A stretch of 64,000 bases of DNA from Microbacterium sp. SZ1 (GTDB taxonomy: Bacteria; Actinomycetota; Actinomycetes; Actinomycetales; Microbacteriaceae), in NCBI RefSeq assembly GCF_002362255.1, contig NZ_LPVV01000001.1:186001-250000 (forward strand), written 5' to 3'. The translations under genes and the position numbers were made by a program. This document shows, piece after piece, positions 35,726 through 43,936 of this stretch. Every line of letters starts with the position of its first letter. Within the stretch, counting starts at the first letter, position 1. The notes under the pieces were generated by a model that was given only the letters and a program-made list of their open reading frames with translations, ran no database searches and was not told where the DNA came from.

Positions 35726-36682
35726 TCAATGCCGGCGATGGTCGGCGGGGGTGAGTCGAGGACCTCTGCGCGGCTCACTGACGCCGCTGGCGAAGATGAG
35801 GCGGATCACACGCTGCCGGTGACCCGCCCACGGGGCGAGCAGCTCCAGCATCCCGTCGTCGTCGGTGCGGTGGCCGGTGAGGGCGTGGCCGACCTCGTGA
35901 GCGAGGTGGTAGTCGCCGACGCTCACGGCGTCGGGGTCGCCCAGCGCGCGGAGTCGGGTCTCGGCGGAGGTCCACACGCCGATGCCGGGGAGGCTCGTGA
36001 GCACACGATCGCGGTCGTCACCGGTCGTCGCGGCGCGGAACGCGCGAGCGAGCGAGTCGGCACGCGCGGCAGTTCGTACGATCGTCTTGGACTGCGGGGG
36101 CTGAACACCGGCACGGTGCCAGTCCCACGAGGGGATGCGGTGCCACTCGGATGCCGTGGGCGCCGCGTACATGGGGCGGGGAGTGGGGCCGGGCGCTCGG
36201 TGGCCGAACTTCGTCACCAGCAGGCGCCAGGCACGGAAGGCCTCCAGCCCGGTGACCTTCTGCTCGAGGATGGCGCAGGCGAGCGCGTCGAAGACCTCGT
36301 TCGTCCTGGCGAGGCGGATACCCGGAGACCGCCGCGCGACCTCCGCGATGAGGGGATGGTGCGAGGGGTCGAACCCCGAGGGGTCGTCGTGCGCGCCGCA
36401 CAGGGCGGGCACGGTCTCGAGTGCCTCGTCGGCGCCGGCGCCCCAGGCGCTCGCCCTGATCTCGTCGCCGACGGCACGGAGTGCAAGGGTGGCCGCTCCG
36501 CGCGAGGTGCGCACGGTGCGCCAGATGACGGCGCCGTCGAACACCATCGTCGGGTCGCCGGGGCCGCGACGGAGCATGCCGACCGTGCGTCGGATGTCGA
36601 CGGGGTGACCGGGTCGGTACACCGATTCCCGACGAGGGTGAGCGGCCGCCTCGGCGGCTGCGGCATCCTGCGTCAGGGTCAT
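35726..36682 (-). CDS. DNA-3-methyladenine glycosylase-like protein (AlkA/HhH-GPD family)
   Basis: A 318-residue base-excision glycosylase. The helix-hairpin-helix is LPGIGVWTSAETRLRALGD, followed by the catalytic Asp in VSVGDYHLAHEV. An alpha-helical N-terminal half contains ACAILEQKVTGLEA, the family's conserved 'ILxQQ/EQKV' helix. It would excise alkylated bases such as 3-methyladenine from DNA. ATG 36682 has TAGGGT six nt upstream, indicating a leaderless transcript. No ada/ogt gene is adjacent. Confidence 0.88.
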   Translation of the reverse strand: MTLTQDAAAAEAAAHPRRESVYRPGHPVDIRRTVGMLRRGPGDPTMVFDGAVIWRTVRTSRGAATLALRAVGDEIRASAWGAGADEALETVPALCGAHDDPSGFDPSHHPLIAEVARRSPGIRLARTNEVFDALACAILEQKVTGLEAFRAWRLLVTKFGHRAPGPTPRPMYAAPTASEWHRIPSWDWHRAGVQPPQSKTIVRTAARADSLARAFRAATTGDDRDRVLTSLPGIGVWTSAETRLRALGDPDAVSVGDYHLAHEVGHALTGHRTDDDGMLELLAPWAGHRQRVIRLIFASGVSEPRRGPRLTPADHRRH

Positions 36683-36732
36683 GCGCCCACCCTACGCGGC
36701 GGGGCTGACACCCGGGCGCGCGCGGGCGCCGA

Positions 36733-37425
36733 TCAGAAGCGGTCGGGCGAGGGCGTTCCGTGGCCGTAGCGGATCACCACGTCGGCGTGGCGGTCGAAGC
36801 GGTAGCCGATGCCTCGCACCGTGCGAACGATGTCCTCGTAGCGTCCGAGCTTCGCGCGGAGACGACGAACGTGCACGTCGATCGTGCGTTCGCCGGGGGT
36901 CTCGTCGTCCTGCGCCTGCCAGAGAGCAGACACGAGCTCACTGCGCTCGATCGTGCGGCCCTCCCGGAGCACGAGGTACTGCAGCAGCTCGAACTCCTTG
37001 TAGGTGAAGGCGGCGGACTCGCCGTCGATGAGGACGCGCTTGCGGGAGATGTCGACGACGACACCGCCCTCTTCGTCGGTGCTCTCCTCCTCGGCGGCCG
37101 CCTTGGTGCGGGCGATCGCGCCCGGTTCGTGCAGCGCGAGGCGCACGACATCGAGGTCGCGTCCGCCGGAGCCGTGCGGCGCGAGAGCGACGGTGGCGTG
37201 CGTCTCGGCGCCGGGTGCAAGCTCGGCGAGAGTGCGGCGAAGGGCGTCGACGAGGAGCGGGAGGCTCACGCCGGCTTCGGCGGCCTTGATCTCGTCGAGT
37301 CCGACGTAGAGGGCGAAGCCGCGCGGGGAGCGGACGGCGGGGAGATCGGCGGCGAGCGTGGCCGAGGCGGCGGAGGCCGGGGCGGCTGCGGTGGAGGGAC
37401 GCTCGAGAAGTGCGGTGTTCGACAT
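36733..37425 (-). CDS. OmpR/PhoB-type winged-helix regulator lacking a receiver domain
   Basis: A 230-residue protein. Residues ~130-222 form a Trans_reg_C winged helix: YKEFELLQYLVLREGRTIER, SELVSALW, RTIDVHVRRLRAKLG and VRTVRGIGYRF. Instead of a receiver the N-terminal half holds an Ala-rich linker and a compact segment (RGFALYVGLDEIKAAEAGVS, then THATVALAPHGSGGRDLDVV) of unknown fold, with no conserved Asp phospho-site. ATG 37425 follows GAGGA. It has a long 5' leader of about 250 nt containing a Cys-rich small ORF (37574-37675) and a very good promoter, so its expression may be set by attenuation. Confidence 0.85.
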   Translation of the reverse strand: MSNTALLERPSTAAAPASAASATLAADLPAVRSPRGFALYVGLDEIKAAEAGVSLPLLVDALRRTLAELAPGAETHATVALAPHGSGGRDLDVVRLALHEPGAIARTKAAAEEESTDEEGGVVVDISRKRVLIDGESAAFTYKEFELLQYLVLREGRTIERSELVSALWQAQDDETPGERTIDVHVRRLRAKLGRYEDIVRTVRGIGYRFDRHADVVIRYGHGTPSPDRF

Positions 37426-37573
37426 GATGATGAAGTCCTCAGGACGTGAGCCGGGAGGCTCTGATGCGTTGCATGAATGACCGGGCGAGCCGGAGGAGCG
37501 AGCAAGGGTGGATGCTCGGAGACCCGGACCCCGCAGATCGCGAAAGGTCAGGTCAGACGGAGTGGCTGTTCGT

Positions 37574-37675
37574 TCAGCGACACATTCGGCAACACATGCC
37601 AACGCGACCGGGCATCATCATCCCGGCAGTCCCGTTCGCCTCCTGGGCGGACAAGGGGCTTGCGTTGGTAGTCAT
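37574..37675 (-). CDS. Leaderless 33-residue Cys-rich leader peptide (putative attenuator)
   Basis: ATG 37675 lies exactly 7 nt after a CATAAT -10, so it would be translated from the mRNA 5' end without a ribosome site. The peptide begins MTTNASPLSAQEANGTAGM and ends GRVGMCCRMCR-stop: three Cys codons (TGT TGC ... TGT) sit in the last seven codons. It lies ~150 nt upstream of the winged-helix gene on the same transcript. Mycobacterial leaderless ORFs with clustered Cys codons are known cysteine-responsive attenuators; function here is by analogy. Between it and the gene are short stems (GAGCA/TGCTC, GAGCC/GGCTC). Confidence 0.6.
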   Translation of the reverse strand: MTTNASPLSAQEANGTAGMMMPGRVGMCCRMCR

Positions 37676-37682
37676 GGGAGGG

Positions 37683-37712
37683 ATTATGTCCGAAGAAGTC
37701 CCCGTGTGTCAA
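37683..37712 (-). promoter_or_regulatory. Strong promoter for the leader ORF and winged-helix gene
   Basis: TTGACA (37712-37707), 18-nt spacer, CATAAT (37688-37683) on the minus strand; the closest match to the sigma70 consensus I see in this window. No other ORF start fits it except ATG 37675. Confidence 0.75.
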
Positions 37713-37752
37713 AACGGCGACCCATGGGCGCGGCGGGCGTAACGTGGACGGG

Positions 37753-38061
37753 GTGACCACCTCGACACTCGCCTCCGGATTCATCCTCACCGATGAGAAG
37801 GACGCCTCGCGGTACACGCTGACTCGTGACGGGAAGCTCGTGAGCGTGCTCGACTACCGCGACGACGGCCGGACCATCGCTCTCACGAGAGCCTTCACGA
37901 TCCCGACTTTCCGGGGCCACGGCTACGCCGGGACCGTCGTCGAGGGTGCCGTCGCCGACATCGAGGCGCGGGGTGATCGCAAGGTCGATGCGGTGTGCTG
38001 GTACGTCGCCGACTGGTTCTCCGCGCACCCCGAGCACGCGGGACTCCTGCGCTCTCGATGA
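37753..38061 (+). CDS. Small GNAT-like N-acetyltransferase (YjdJ-type)
   Basis: A ~102-residue protein: RYTLTRDGKLVSVLDYRDDG, then FRGHGYAGTVVEGAVADIEA (the RGxGxA acetyl-CoA loop as RGHGYAG) and VCWYVADWFSAHPEHAGLL. This compact form matches the COG2388 / Gcn5-related YjdJ family; substrates unknown. GTG 37753 is chosen because TAACGT (37740-37745) lies 7 nt before it, implying a leaderless mRNA; GTG 37744 falls in the hexamer. It diverges from the leader/winged-helix promoter. Confidence 0.82.
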   Translation: MTTSTLASGFILTDEKDASRYTLTRDGKLVSVLDYRDDGRTIALTRAFTIPTFRGHGYAGTVVEGAVADIEARGDRKVDAVCWYVADWFSAHPEHAGLLRSR

Positions 38062-38194
38062 ACGTCGTGTCGTGTGACGCCGTGTTACGCGAGCCCGCTC
38101 GAGATCTGCTGTTCGGCGGCGCCGCCCGATCCGGTGCGCGCTGTCGGCGGCACGCCTCTGAGCGAATGTCGGTGGCGGTTCGTACCGTGTGAGT

Positions 38195-39349
38195 ATGCGC
38201 ATCCTGCACACCTCCGACTGGCACATCGGCCGCACGTTCCACGGCAACTCCACCATGGACGCCCTGGCCGAGGTCCTCGAAGCGCTCACGGAGCAGGTGC
38301 GCGCGAACGACGTCGACGTCGTGGTGATCGCCGGAGACGTGTTCGACTCCGCGACCCCGGCCGGCGCGGCCTACACACTGCTCAGCGACGCGCTCGTCGC
38401 CCTGAGTGACACGGGCGCCCGCGTGATCGTCACGAGCGGCAACCACGATTCCGCCGCTCGCCTGGGGTTCCAGGCGCGGCTGCTGCGCGACGGGATCCAC
38501 GTGCTCACCGATCCCCGGGCGATCGGGACGCCGATCACGGTCGAAGACGAACACGGACCGGTGCACTTCTTCGGCATCCCGTACCTCGAGCCCGCCATCG
38601 TCCGCCAGCACTGGCCGGATGCCGAGCTGCGCACGCAGGCGCAGACCGTCGCCCACGCGATGGACCTGGTCCGCCGGGGCATGCGGGCGCATCCCGGTCG
38701 GTCGGTCGCGATCTCCCACTGCTTCTCGGCGGGGGTCGACGCGACTGTCGGACTCGAGCGCGAGGTGCGCCAGGGTGGACTCGACGTCGTGCCGCTCTCC
38801 GTCTTCGACGGACCCGACTACGTGGCGCTCGGTCACATCCACGGACGGCAGCAGGTCAGTGAGCGTGTGCGCTACTCGGGAGCGCCGCTGCACTACAGCT
38901 TCGGCGAGCAGAGCAAGCCGCGCGGGTCGTGGCTCGTCGACATCGACGCAGACGGTCTCGCCGGCGCGGAATGGCTCGACCTCCCCGTGCCGCGTCCGCT
39001 GGTCACGATCACAGGCACACTCGACGAGATCCTCTCGAAAGCGAACGTCGAGGCGCACGCCGATCACTGGGTGTGCGCTGTGTATACCGACGCGATCGCT
39101 CAGGCCGAGCCGATGCGCCGCCTGCGCGAGCACTTCCCGTTCTGCGCGATGGTCCAGCACCAGCCGGCTGAGGTCGGCGATCAGACGCCGCGCACCTACG
39201 TCGATCGTCTGCGTGGGGCGGTGTCGGACACCGAGCGCATCGATGCGTTCCTCGAGCACGTCCGTGGGGGGCACGGTCCTACCGAGCGCGAGGGTGAACT
39301 GATCCGCGAGGTCCTCGACGACCGCGTGCGCGCCGACGCGCTGGTCTGA
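38195..39349 (+). CDS. sbcD: Exonuclease SbcD (Mre11-like nuclease subunit)
   Basis: Nuclease subunit of the SbcCD complex that cleaves DNA hairpins and blocked ends. 384 residues; calcineurin-like phosphoesterase motifs are seen in order: LHTSDWHIGR, IAGDVFDS, TSGNHDS, ISHCFSAG, and GHIHGR. ATG 38195 has TACCGT six nt upstream (leaderless). It lies 15 bp before sbcC, so the two are co-transcribed. SAGVD..YSFGEQSKP marks the family C-terminal capping region. Confidence 0.96.
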   Translation: MRILHTSDWHIGRTFHGNSTMDALAEVLEALTEQVRANDVDVVVIAGDVFDSATPAGAAYTLLSDALVALSDTGARVIVTSGNHDSAARLGFQARLLRDGIHVLTDPRAIGTPITVEDEHGPVHFFGIPYLEPAIVRQHWPDAELRTQAQTVAHAMDLVRRGMRAHPGRSVAISHCFSAGVDATVGLEREVRQGGLDVVPLSVFDGPDYVALGHIHGRQQVSERVRYSGAPLHYSFGEQSKPRGSWLVDIDADGLAGAEWLDLPVPRPLVTITGTLDEILSKANVEAHADHWVCAVYTDAIAQAEPMRRLREHFPFCAMVQHQPAEVGDQTPRTYVDRLRGAVSDTERIDAFLEHVRGGHGPTEREGELIREVLDDRVRADALV

Positions 39350-39364
39350 GGCGGGAGGATCCCG

Positions 39365-42300
39365 GTGCAGCTCCATCGACTCGAGGTCCAAGGGTTCGGC
39401 CCCTTCCGCGAACGCCAGGTCGTCGACTTCGACGCGTTCGCCGACGACGGCATCTTCCTGATCGAAGGACGCACGGGCGCGGGCAAGTCGAGCATCCTCG
39501 ATGCGGTGTGCTTCGGGCTCTACGGCGGGGTGCCCCGCTACGACGGCGGCGACAAGCGCCTGCGCAGCGATCACTGCGAACCAGACGACGTCACCGAGGT
39601 CGTGGTCGAGTTCAGCACACCGGCCGGGCGCTACCGGGTCCGCCGATCGCCCGAGTACGAGCGACCCAAGAAGCGGGGTGGGGGTCTGACGGTGCAGGCC
39701 TCGTCCGTGCAGCTCGACGCCCTCGTCGGGGGTGAGTGGATCGGTCTCGCCGCCAGGGAGCGGGAGGCGGCATACGAGCTCGACGACATCCTCCAACTGA
39801 GCCGTGAGCAGTTCCTGCAGGTCATCCTCCTCGCACAGAACCGCTTCTCGGAGTTCCTCCTCGCGGGCAGTCGTGAGCGCCAGGCACTCCTGCGCAGGCT
39901 GTTCGGCACCGAGCGCTTCGAAGACGTGCAGGCCCGATTCGACGAGCGTCGCCGCGCCGCCGAGCAGGAACTGTCCTCCGGCCTCGCCGTCGTCGCGGCG
40001 CGACTCGACGAGGCCGAGCGGCTCGTCCGCAGCGCGGGCCTCGCGAACGAGGAGCGCGACGGCGTCGAGGGCGAGTCGCAGAGCGGAGACGGCGCGACCC
40101 CCGCTCGCTCGCTCACGACCGAGGAACGGCTCGACGAGCTCGCCCGCGCGCGAGCGCGAGCCGACTACCGGGCGGAGCGCCGAGCGGCCGAACGCGACGA
40201 CGCCGAGGCCCGGTCCTCGACGGCGGATGCCGCGCTTAACAGCGCCAGGGAAGAGCGCCGCGCGCAAGAGGAGCGCGACCGTGCGAGGCGGGCGCTCGAC
40301 CGCCTCGAGGAGATCGAGCCGCAGATCACCGCAGCGCGTGAGGAGCTGGTCCGAGCGCGTGAGGCCGAGACGCTGCGGACGACGATCGTGGCCGCAGCGC
40401 GTGCGCAGGCCGCCCTGGAACAAGCCCTCGAGAGGGAGCAGCGGGCTCAGCGCGAGTGGAGCGCGCACGGGGTCGACACCGACGACATCGCCGCGTGGGC
40501 GTCCGAGCGAACGCGCGAGACAGGAACCTGGGCGCGCGCAGACGAACTCGAGAGATCCGCGGCGGAGCGAGAGGCTGAACGGGGTCGGGCTGCCGAGGAG
40601 GTCGCGGACGCGGCGGAGAGACTCGCCTCGATCGAGGCAGAGGGGGAGTCCCTTCCGACGCAGCTCGACGAGACGATGGTCGAGCGGCACGACCTCCGTC
40701 GCATCGCGGACAGGGCGAGCGACCTCGCTGCGACTCTGCAGGGGGCGACTGCGCGTCTGGCGGCCGCGCACGACGTCGTGCGGCTTGACGCCGAGTGCGC
40801 TGCGTCGGAGCAAGACCTGGCCGAGGCCAGCTCCGTTCTGGCGACGAGGCAGACGGAGCTCGCGCGATTGCGGCAGCGGCGCCTCGACGGATTCGCAGGT
40901 GAGCTCGCGAGCGCTCTCGTCGACGGCGAGGCCTGCCCGGTGTGCGGCGCTCACGAGCATCCCGCTCCGGCTGACCACTCCGATCCCGTATCCGCCGACG
41001 ACATCATCGCCGCCGAGGCCCGTCGCGACGAGGCCGCGGATGCGGAGAGTTACGCTGCCGAGAAGGTCTCGTCGTTGCGGGTCGAGCTGGCAGCCGCGAG
41101 CAGTCGTGCCGATGGAAGAGACGTCCGCGAGGCGACCGAGGAGCTGACCCGAGCGAACGAGGAGCATGCTCAGAGCCTCGCTGCCGCTGAGCGCCTGTCG
41201 TCCCTGGAGCGACGGGTCGTCGAGCTGTCGGCGCGGATCGCCAGCCTCCAGAGTGAGCGGGAGTCGGCCTCGGCCGCTCTCGCCGCGGCCCGGGAGGCAC
41301 ATGCGGTGATCGAGCAGCGCCTGGCCGAGGCGGCCTCGACGGTCTCGGAGGCTCGCGGCGACTTCCCGTCTGTGGCGAGGAGGATCGCCGCCGCCGAACG
41401 CGAGGTCGCCGACGCGCGGAAGCTCATCGAGGCGACCGATGAGCGAGTGCGGTGCACCCGATCCGCGACGTCGGCCGCGCAGGAGTTGACGACCGCGCTC
41501 GACGCCTCGGTCTTCGACGATGCTCACGCCGCCGAGGCCGCCCTCCGCACACCGGCGGTGCAGGCCGAACTGGAAGCACGTGTCTCCCAGCACGCCGTCG
41601 AACGCGAGAAGGAACGCGCGATCCTGTTCGACCTCGAGCTGCGGACTCTGCCCGAGGAACCGATCGACCTCGACCCGGTCGAGCGCCGCGCCACCGAGGC
41701 GAGGGCGCTGTGGTCGACAGCCGTCGCCGAGGCGGAGCGCGCCGCCGCGACCGTGGAACAGCTCACGGCTCTCGTCGACTCGGCCTCCTCCGCGCATGCG
41801 CGGAGTGCCGCCGGTGCCGCCGACTTCGAGGTGCTGCGGGGGCTCGCAGACGCGTTGGCCGGCCGCGGCGCGAACACCCGAAAGATGACGCTCGAGACCT
41901 TCGTGCTGGCAGCCGAGCTCGAGGAGATCGTCGAGGCGGCGAATCGTCGCCTGGCCGACATGTCCACCGGGCGGTACCAGCTGCGCCACTCCGATGCGCT
42001 CGCCGCGCGGGGTGCCGCGTCCGGCCTGGGCATCGTCGTGTTCGACGCCTACACGGGTCAGACCCGTCCCGCGCAGTCGCTCTCCGGTGGCGAGACCTTC
42101 CTGAGCTCGCTCGCGCTCGCTCTCGGACTCGCCGAGGTCGTCACGGCACGAGCCGGCGGCATCCGTCTCGACACCCTCTTCATCGATGAGGGATTCGGAT
42201 CACTCGACGGCGACACGCTCGACGTCGCCATGCGCACACTCGACGAGCTGCGTCAGGGCGGCCGAACCGTCGGCGTCATCAGCCACGTCGAAGCGATGCA

Positions 42301-42370
42301 GGAGCAGATCCCGGCTCAACTGTCCGTGCGGGCCACGCCCAACGGGCCGAGCATCATCGAGACCCGCTGA
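39365..42370 (+). CDS. sbcC: Exonuclease SbcC (Rad50-like ATPase subunit)
   Basis: SMC-like ATPase of SbcCD, 1001 residues. N-terminal Walker A GRTGAGKSS (~35-43), a Q-loop near LLAQNRFSEFLLA, two long Glu/Arg/Ala-rich coiled coils, a zinc hook CPVC (Cys524, Cys527) at the apex, then signature SLSGGETFLSSLALALGLAE and Walker B TLFIDEGFGSLD. GTG 39365 follows GGGAGGA. A huge open frame on the opposite strand is an artefact of the GC-rich coiled-coil codons. Confidence 0.96.
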   Translation: MQLHRLEVQGFGPFRERQVVDFDAFADDGIFLIEGRTGAGKSSILDAVCFGLYGGVPRYDGGDKRLRSDHCEPDDVTEVVVEFSTPAGRYRVRRSPEYERPKKRGGGLTVQASSVQLDALVGGEWIGLAAREREAAYELDDILQLSREQFLQVILLAQNRFSEFLLAGSRERQALLRRLFGTERFEDVQARFDERRRAAEQELSSGLAVVAARLDEAERLVRSAGLANEERDGVEGESQSGDGATPARSLTTEERLDELARARARADYRAERRAAERDDAEARSSTADAALNSAREERRAQEERDRARRALDRLEEIEPQITAAREELVRAREAETLRTTIVAAARAQAALEQALEREQRAQREWSAHGVDTDDIAAWASERTRETGTWARADELERSAAEREAERGRAAEEVADAAERLASIEAEGESLPTQLDETMVERHDLRRIADRASDLAATLQGATARLAAAHDVVRLDAECAASEQDLAEASSVLATRQTELARLRQRRLDGFAGELASALVDGEACPVCGAHEHPAPADHSDPVSADDIIAAEARRDEAADAESYAAEKVSSLRVELAAASSRADGRDVREATEELTRANEEHAQSLAAAERLSSLERRVVELSARIASLQSERESASAALAAAREAHAVIEQRLAEAASTVSEARGDFPSVARRIAAAEREVADARKLIEATDERVRCTRSATSAAQELTTALDASVFDDAHAAEAALRTPAVQAELEARVSQHAVEREKERAILFDLELRTLPEEPIDLDPVERRATEARALWSTAVAEAERAAATVEQLTALVDSASSAHARSAAGAADFEVLRGLADALAGRGANTRKMTLETFVLAAELEEIVEAANRRLADMSTGRYQLRHSDALAARGAASGLGIVVFDAYTGQTRPAQSLSGGETFLSSLALALGLAEVVTARAGGIRLDTLFIDEGFGSLDGDTLDVAMRTLDELRQGGRTVGVISHVEAMQEQIPAQLSVRATPNGPSIIETR

Positions 42371-42373
42371 CCG

Positions 42374-42931
42374 TCAGACCCCGTACTCCTGGCGCACGGT
42401 CTCGCGCAGCATCACGCTGCACCGGGCGATCGCCGCGCGGAAGTCGACGAGCGCGCCGTCCTCGGCACGATCCGAGATCGCTCTGAACGCGCGGATCGGC
42501 ACGCCGAACTGCTGCGCGACCCAGATGTACGCGTACGTCTCCATGTCGACGAGCCCGGCACCGGAGGGGCGGATGACCGCGGTGATCCCCGCATCCCCGA
42601 CGAAGCTGTCTCCGGTCGCGATGAGCACGCCCTCCCGGCCCGTCGACACGCGAGCGGGCAGGGACACGTGCTGTCCGGCGACGCCCTCGAGGTCGAAGAC
42701 GTCGTGCTGCAGCGCGCTGCCGATCTCGTGCACCACGGCGTCCAGCTCAGGGTCGATACCGCCGGCTGTGCCCACGACCACGATCTCCTCGTAATCGTTC
42801 GCGGACAGCGCTCGGGTCAGTGCGTAGGTCGCCTGCATCTTGCCCTCGCCGGTGACGAGCTGATCGAACCCCTCGAGTGCCTCGGGGAATGCTTCGAGTT
42901 CGGATGCCATCGCGGCGACGAGAAGTCTCAC
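42374..42931 (-). CDS. Nucleosidase of the PNP/MTAN family
   Basis: A 185-residue protein: VVVGTAGGIDPELDAVVHEI is the phosphorylase/nucleosidase phosphate-loop region, VDMETYAYIWVAQQFGVPIR is the MTAN ribose-binding Glu (DMET/AxA), and AFRAISDRAEDG contains the catalytic Asp. It would hydrolyse methylthioadenosine/S-adenosylhomocysteine or a related nucleoside. Shorter than E. coli MTAN (~230), as for actinobacterial 'nucleosidase' proteins. GTG 42931 chosen; an in-frame start at 43045 overlaps the divergent nadE promoter. Confidence 0.83.
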   Translation of the reverse strand: MRLLVAAMASELEAFPEALEGFDQLVTGEGKMQATYALTRALSANDYEEIVVVGTAGGIDPELDAVVHEIGSALQHDVFDLEGVAGQHVSLPARVSTGREGVLIATGDSFVGDAGITAVIRPSGAGLVDMETYAYIWVAQQFGVPIRAFRAISDRAEDGALVDFRAAIARCSVMLRETVRQEYGV

Positions 42932-43043
42932 CCCTGCATTCTCCCATTGCCCGCAGACGGCTCGCCGCGGCTCCGCGCCCCGCACGTCATTCCGATGTAA
43001 CACTGGGGGAGGATACTGATGTCGACCAGACCGGAGGACCGCC

Positions 43044-43862
43044 ATGACCCTGCAGCAGCAGATCGCGGAAGCGCTCGGCGTGAAGCCCGAGATCGAACCG
43101 GAAGCCGAAGTGGAACGCCGGGTGCAGTTCCTCGTCGACTACCTGCGCACGACCGGAGCCAAGGGATTCGTCCTCGGCATCTCGGGCGGCCAGGATTCGA
43201 CTCTGGCGGGCAGGCTGGCTCAGCTCGCCGTCGAGCGCGTGCGCGCCGAAGGCGGGGAGGCGAAGTTCCTCGCCGTCCGACTCCCGTACCGGGTGCAGCA
43301 CGATGCAGAGGATGCGGCCGCTGCCTTGGCGTTCATCGAGCCCGACGCGTCGGTCGAGGTGAACATCCAGAACGGGGTCGACGGCGTCGAGGCAGACATC
43401 GAGTTCGCGGTCACGAGCGACATCACCGACTTCAACCGCGGGAACATCAAGGCGCGCCTGCGGATGGTGACCCAGTACGCGCTCGCGGGTCACGACGGAC
43501 TGCTCGTGATCGGCACCGACCATGCGGCGGAGGCCGTCACGGGTTTCTACACGAAGTTCGGTGACGGCGCGGCCGACATCCTGCCGCTCTCGGGCCTGAC
43601 CAAGCGGCAGGGGCGTTCTCTGCTCCTGCATCTCGACGCTCCGGAACGACTCGCGTACAAGGTGCCGACGGCAGACCTGCTCGACGGGCAGCCCGGCCGC
43701 GCGGACGAGGACGAACTGGGCCTCACCTACGAGCAGATCGACGCCTTCCTCGAGGGTCAGGACGTCGATCCCGAGGTCGCCGGGCGTATCGAGTCCAGGT
43801 ACCTCGCGACACAGCACAAGCGGCACCTCCCGGTGACGCCCGACGACACCTGGTGGCGCTGA
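43044..43862 (+). CDS. nadE: Ammonia-dependent NAD+ synthetase
   Basis: Amidates nicotinic acid adenine dinucleotide to NAD+, 272 residues. P-loop pyrophosphatase motif [18 protein letters not shown] near residue 46; also [44 protein letters not shown] and the C-terminal [12 protein letters not shown]. No glutaminase domain, so ammonia is the donor. ATG 43044 follows GGAGGACC. Confidence 0.96.
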   Translation: MTLQQQIAEALGVKPEIEPEAEVERRVQFLVDYLRTTGAKGFVLGISGGQDSTLAGRLAQLAVERVRAEGGEAKFLAVRLPYRVQHDAEDAAAALAFIEPDASVEVNIQNGVDGVEADIEFAVTSDITDFNRGNIKARLRMVTQYALAGHDGLLVIGTDHAAEAVTGFYTKFGDGAADILPLSGLTKRQGRSLLLHLDAPERLAYKVPTADLLDGQPGRADEDELGLTYEQIDAFLEGQDVDPEVAGRIESRYLATQHKRHLPVTPDDTWWR

Positions 43863-43936
43863 CGGGCCCTGCGCGACGGAGGTCCCGTGTCGGATGCCGC
43901 GGCTAGGGTCGAAGCATCCGAAGGAACGGGAGAAAC

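Noticed and set aside
37446-37742. 98-codon plus-strand ORF in the gap before the YjdJ-like gene
   Set aside because: It overlaps the strong minus-strand promoter and leader ORF, has no ribosome site and no family resemblance.
37895-41989. 1364-codon open frame on the minus strand across sbcD and sbcC
   Set aside because: Shadow of GC-rich codons: the plus-strand frame shows complete SbcD/SbcC motifs (GDVFDS, Walker A, CPVC hook, SGGE), while the antisense product has no domain and an odd Arg/Gly/Leu composition.
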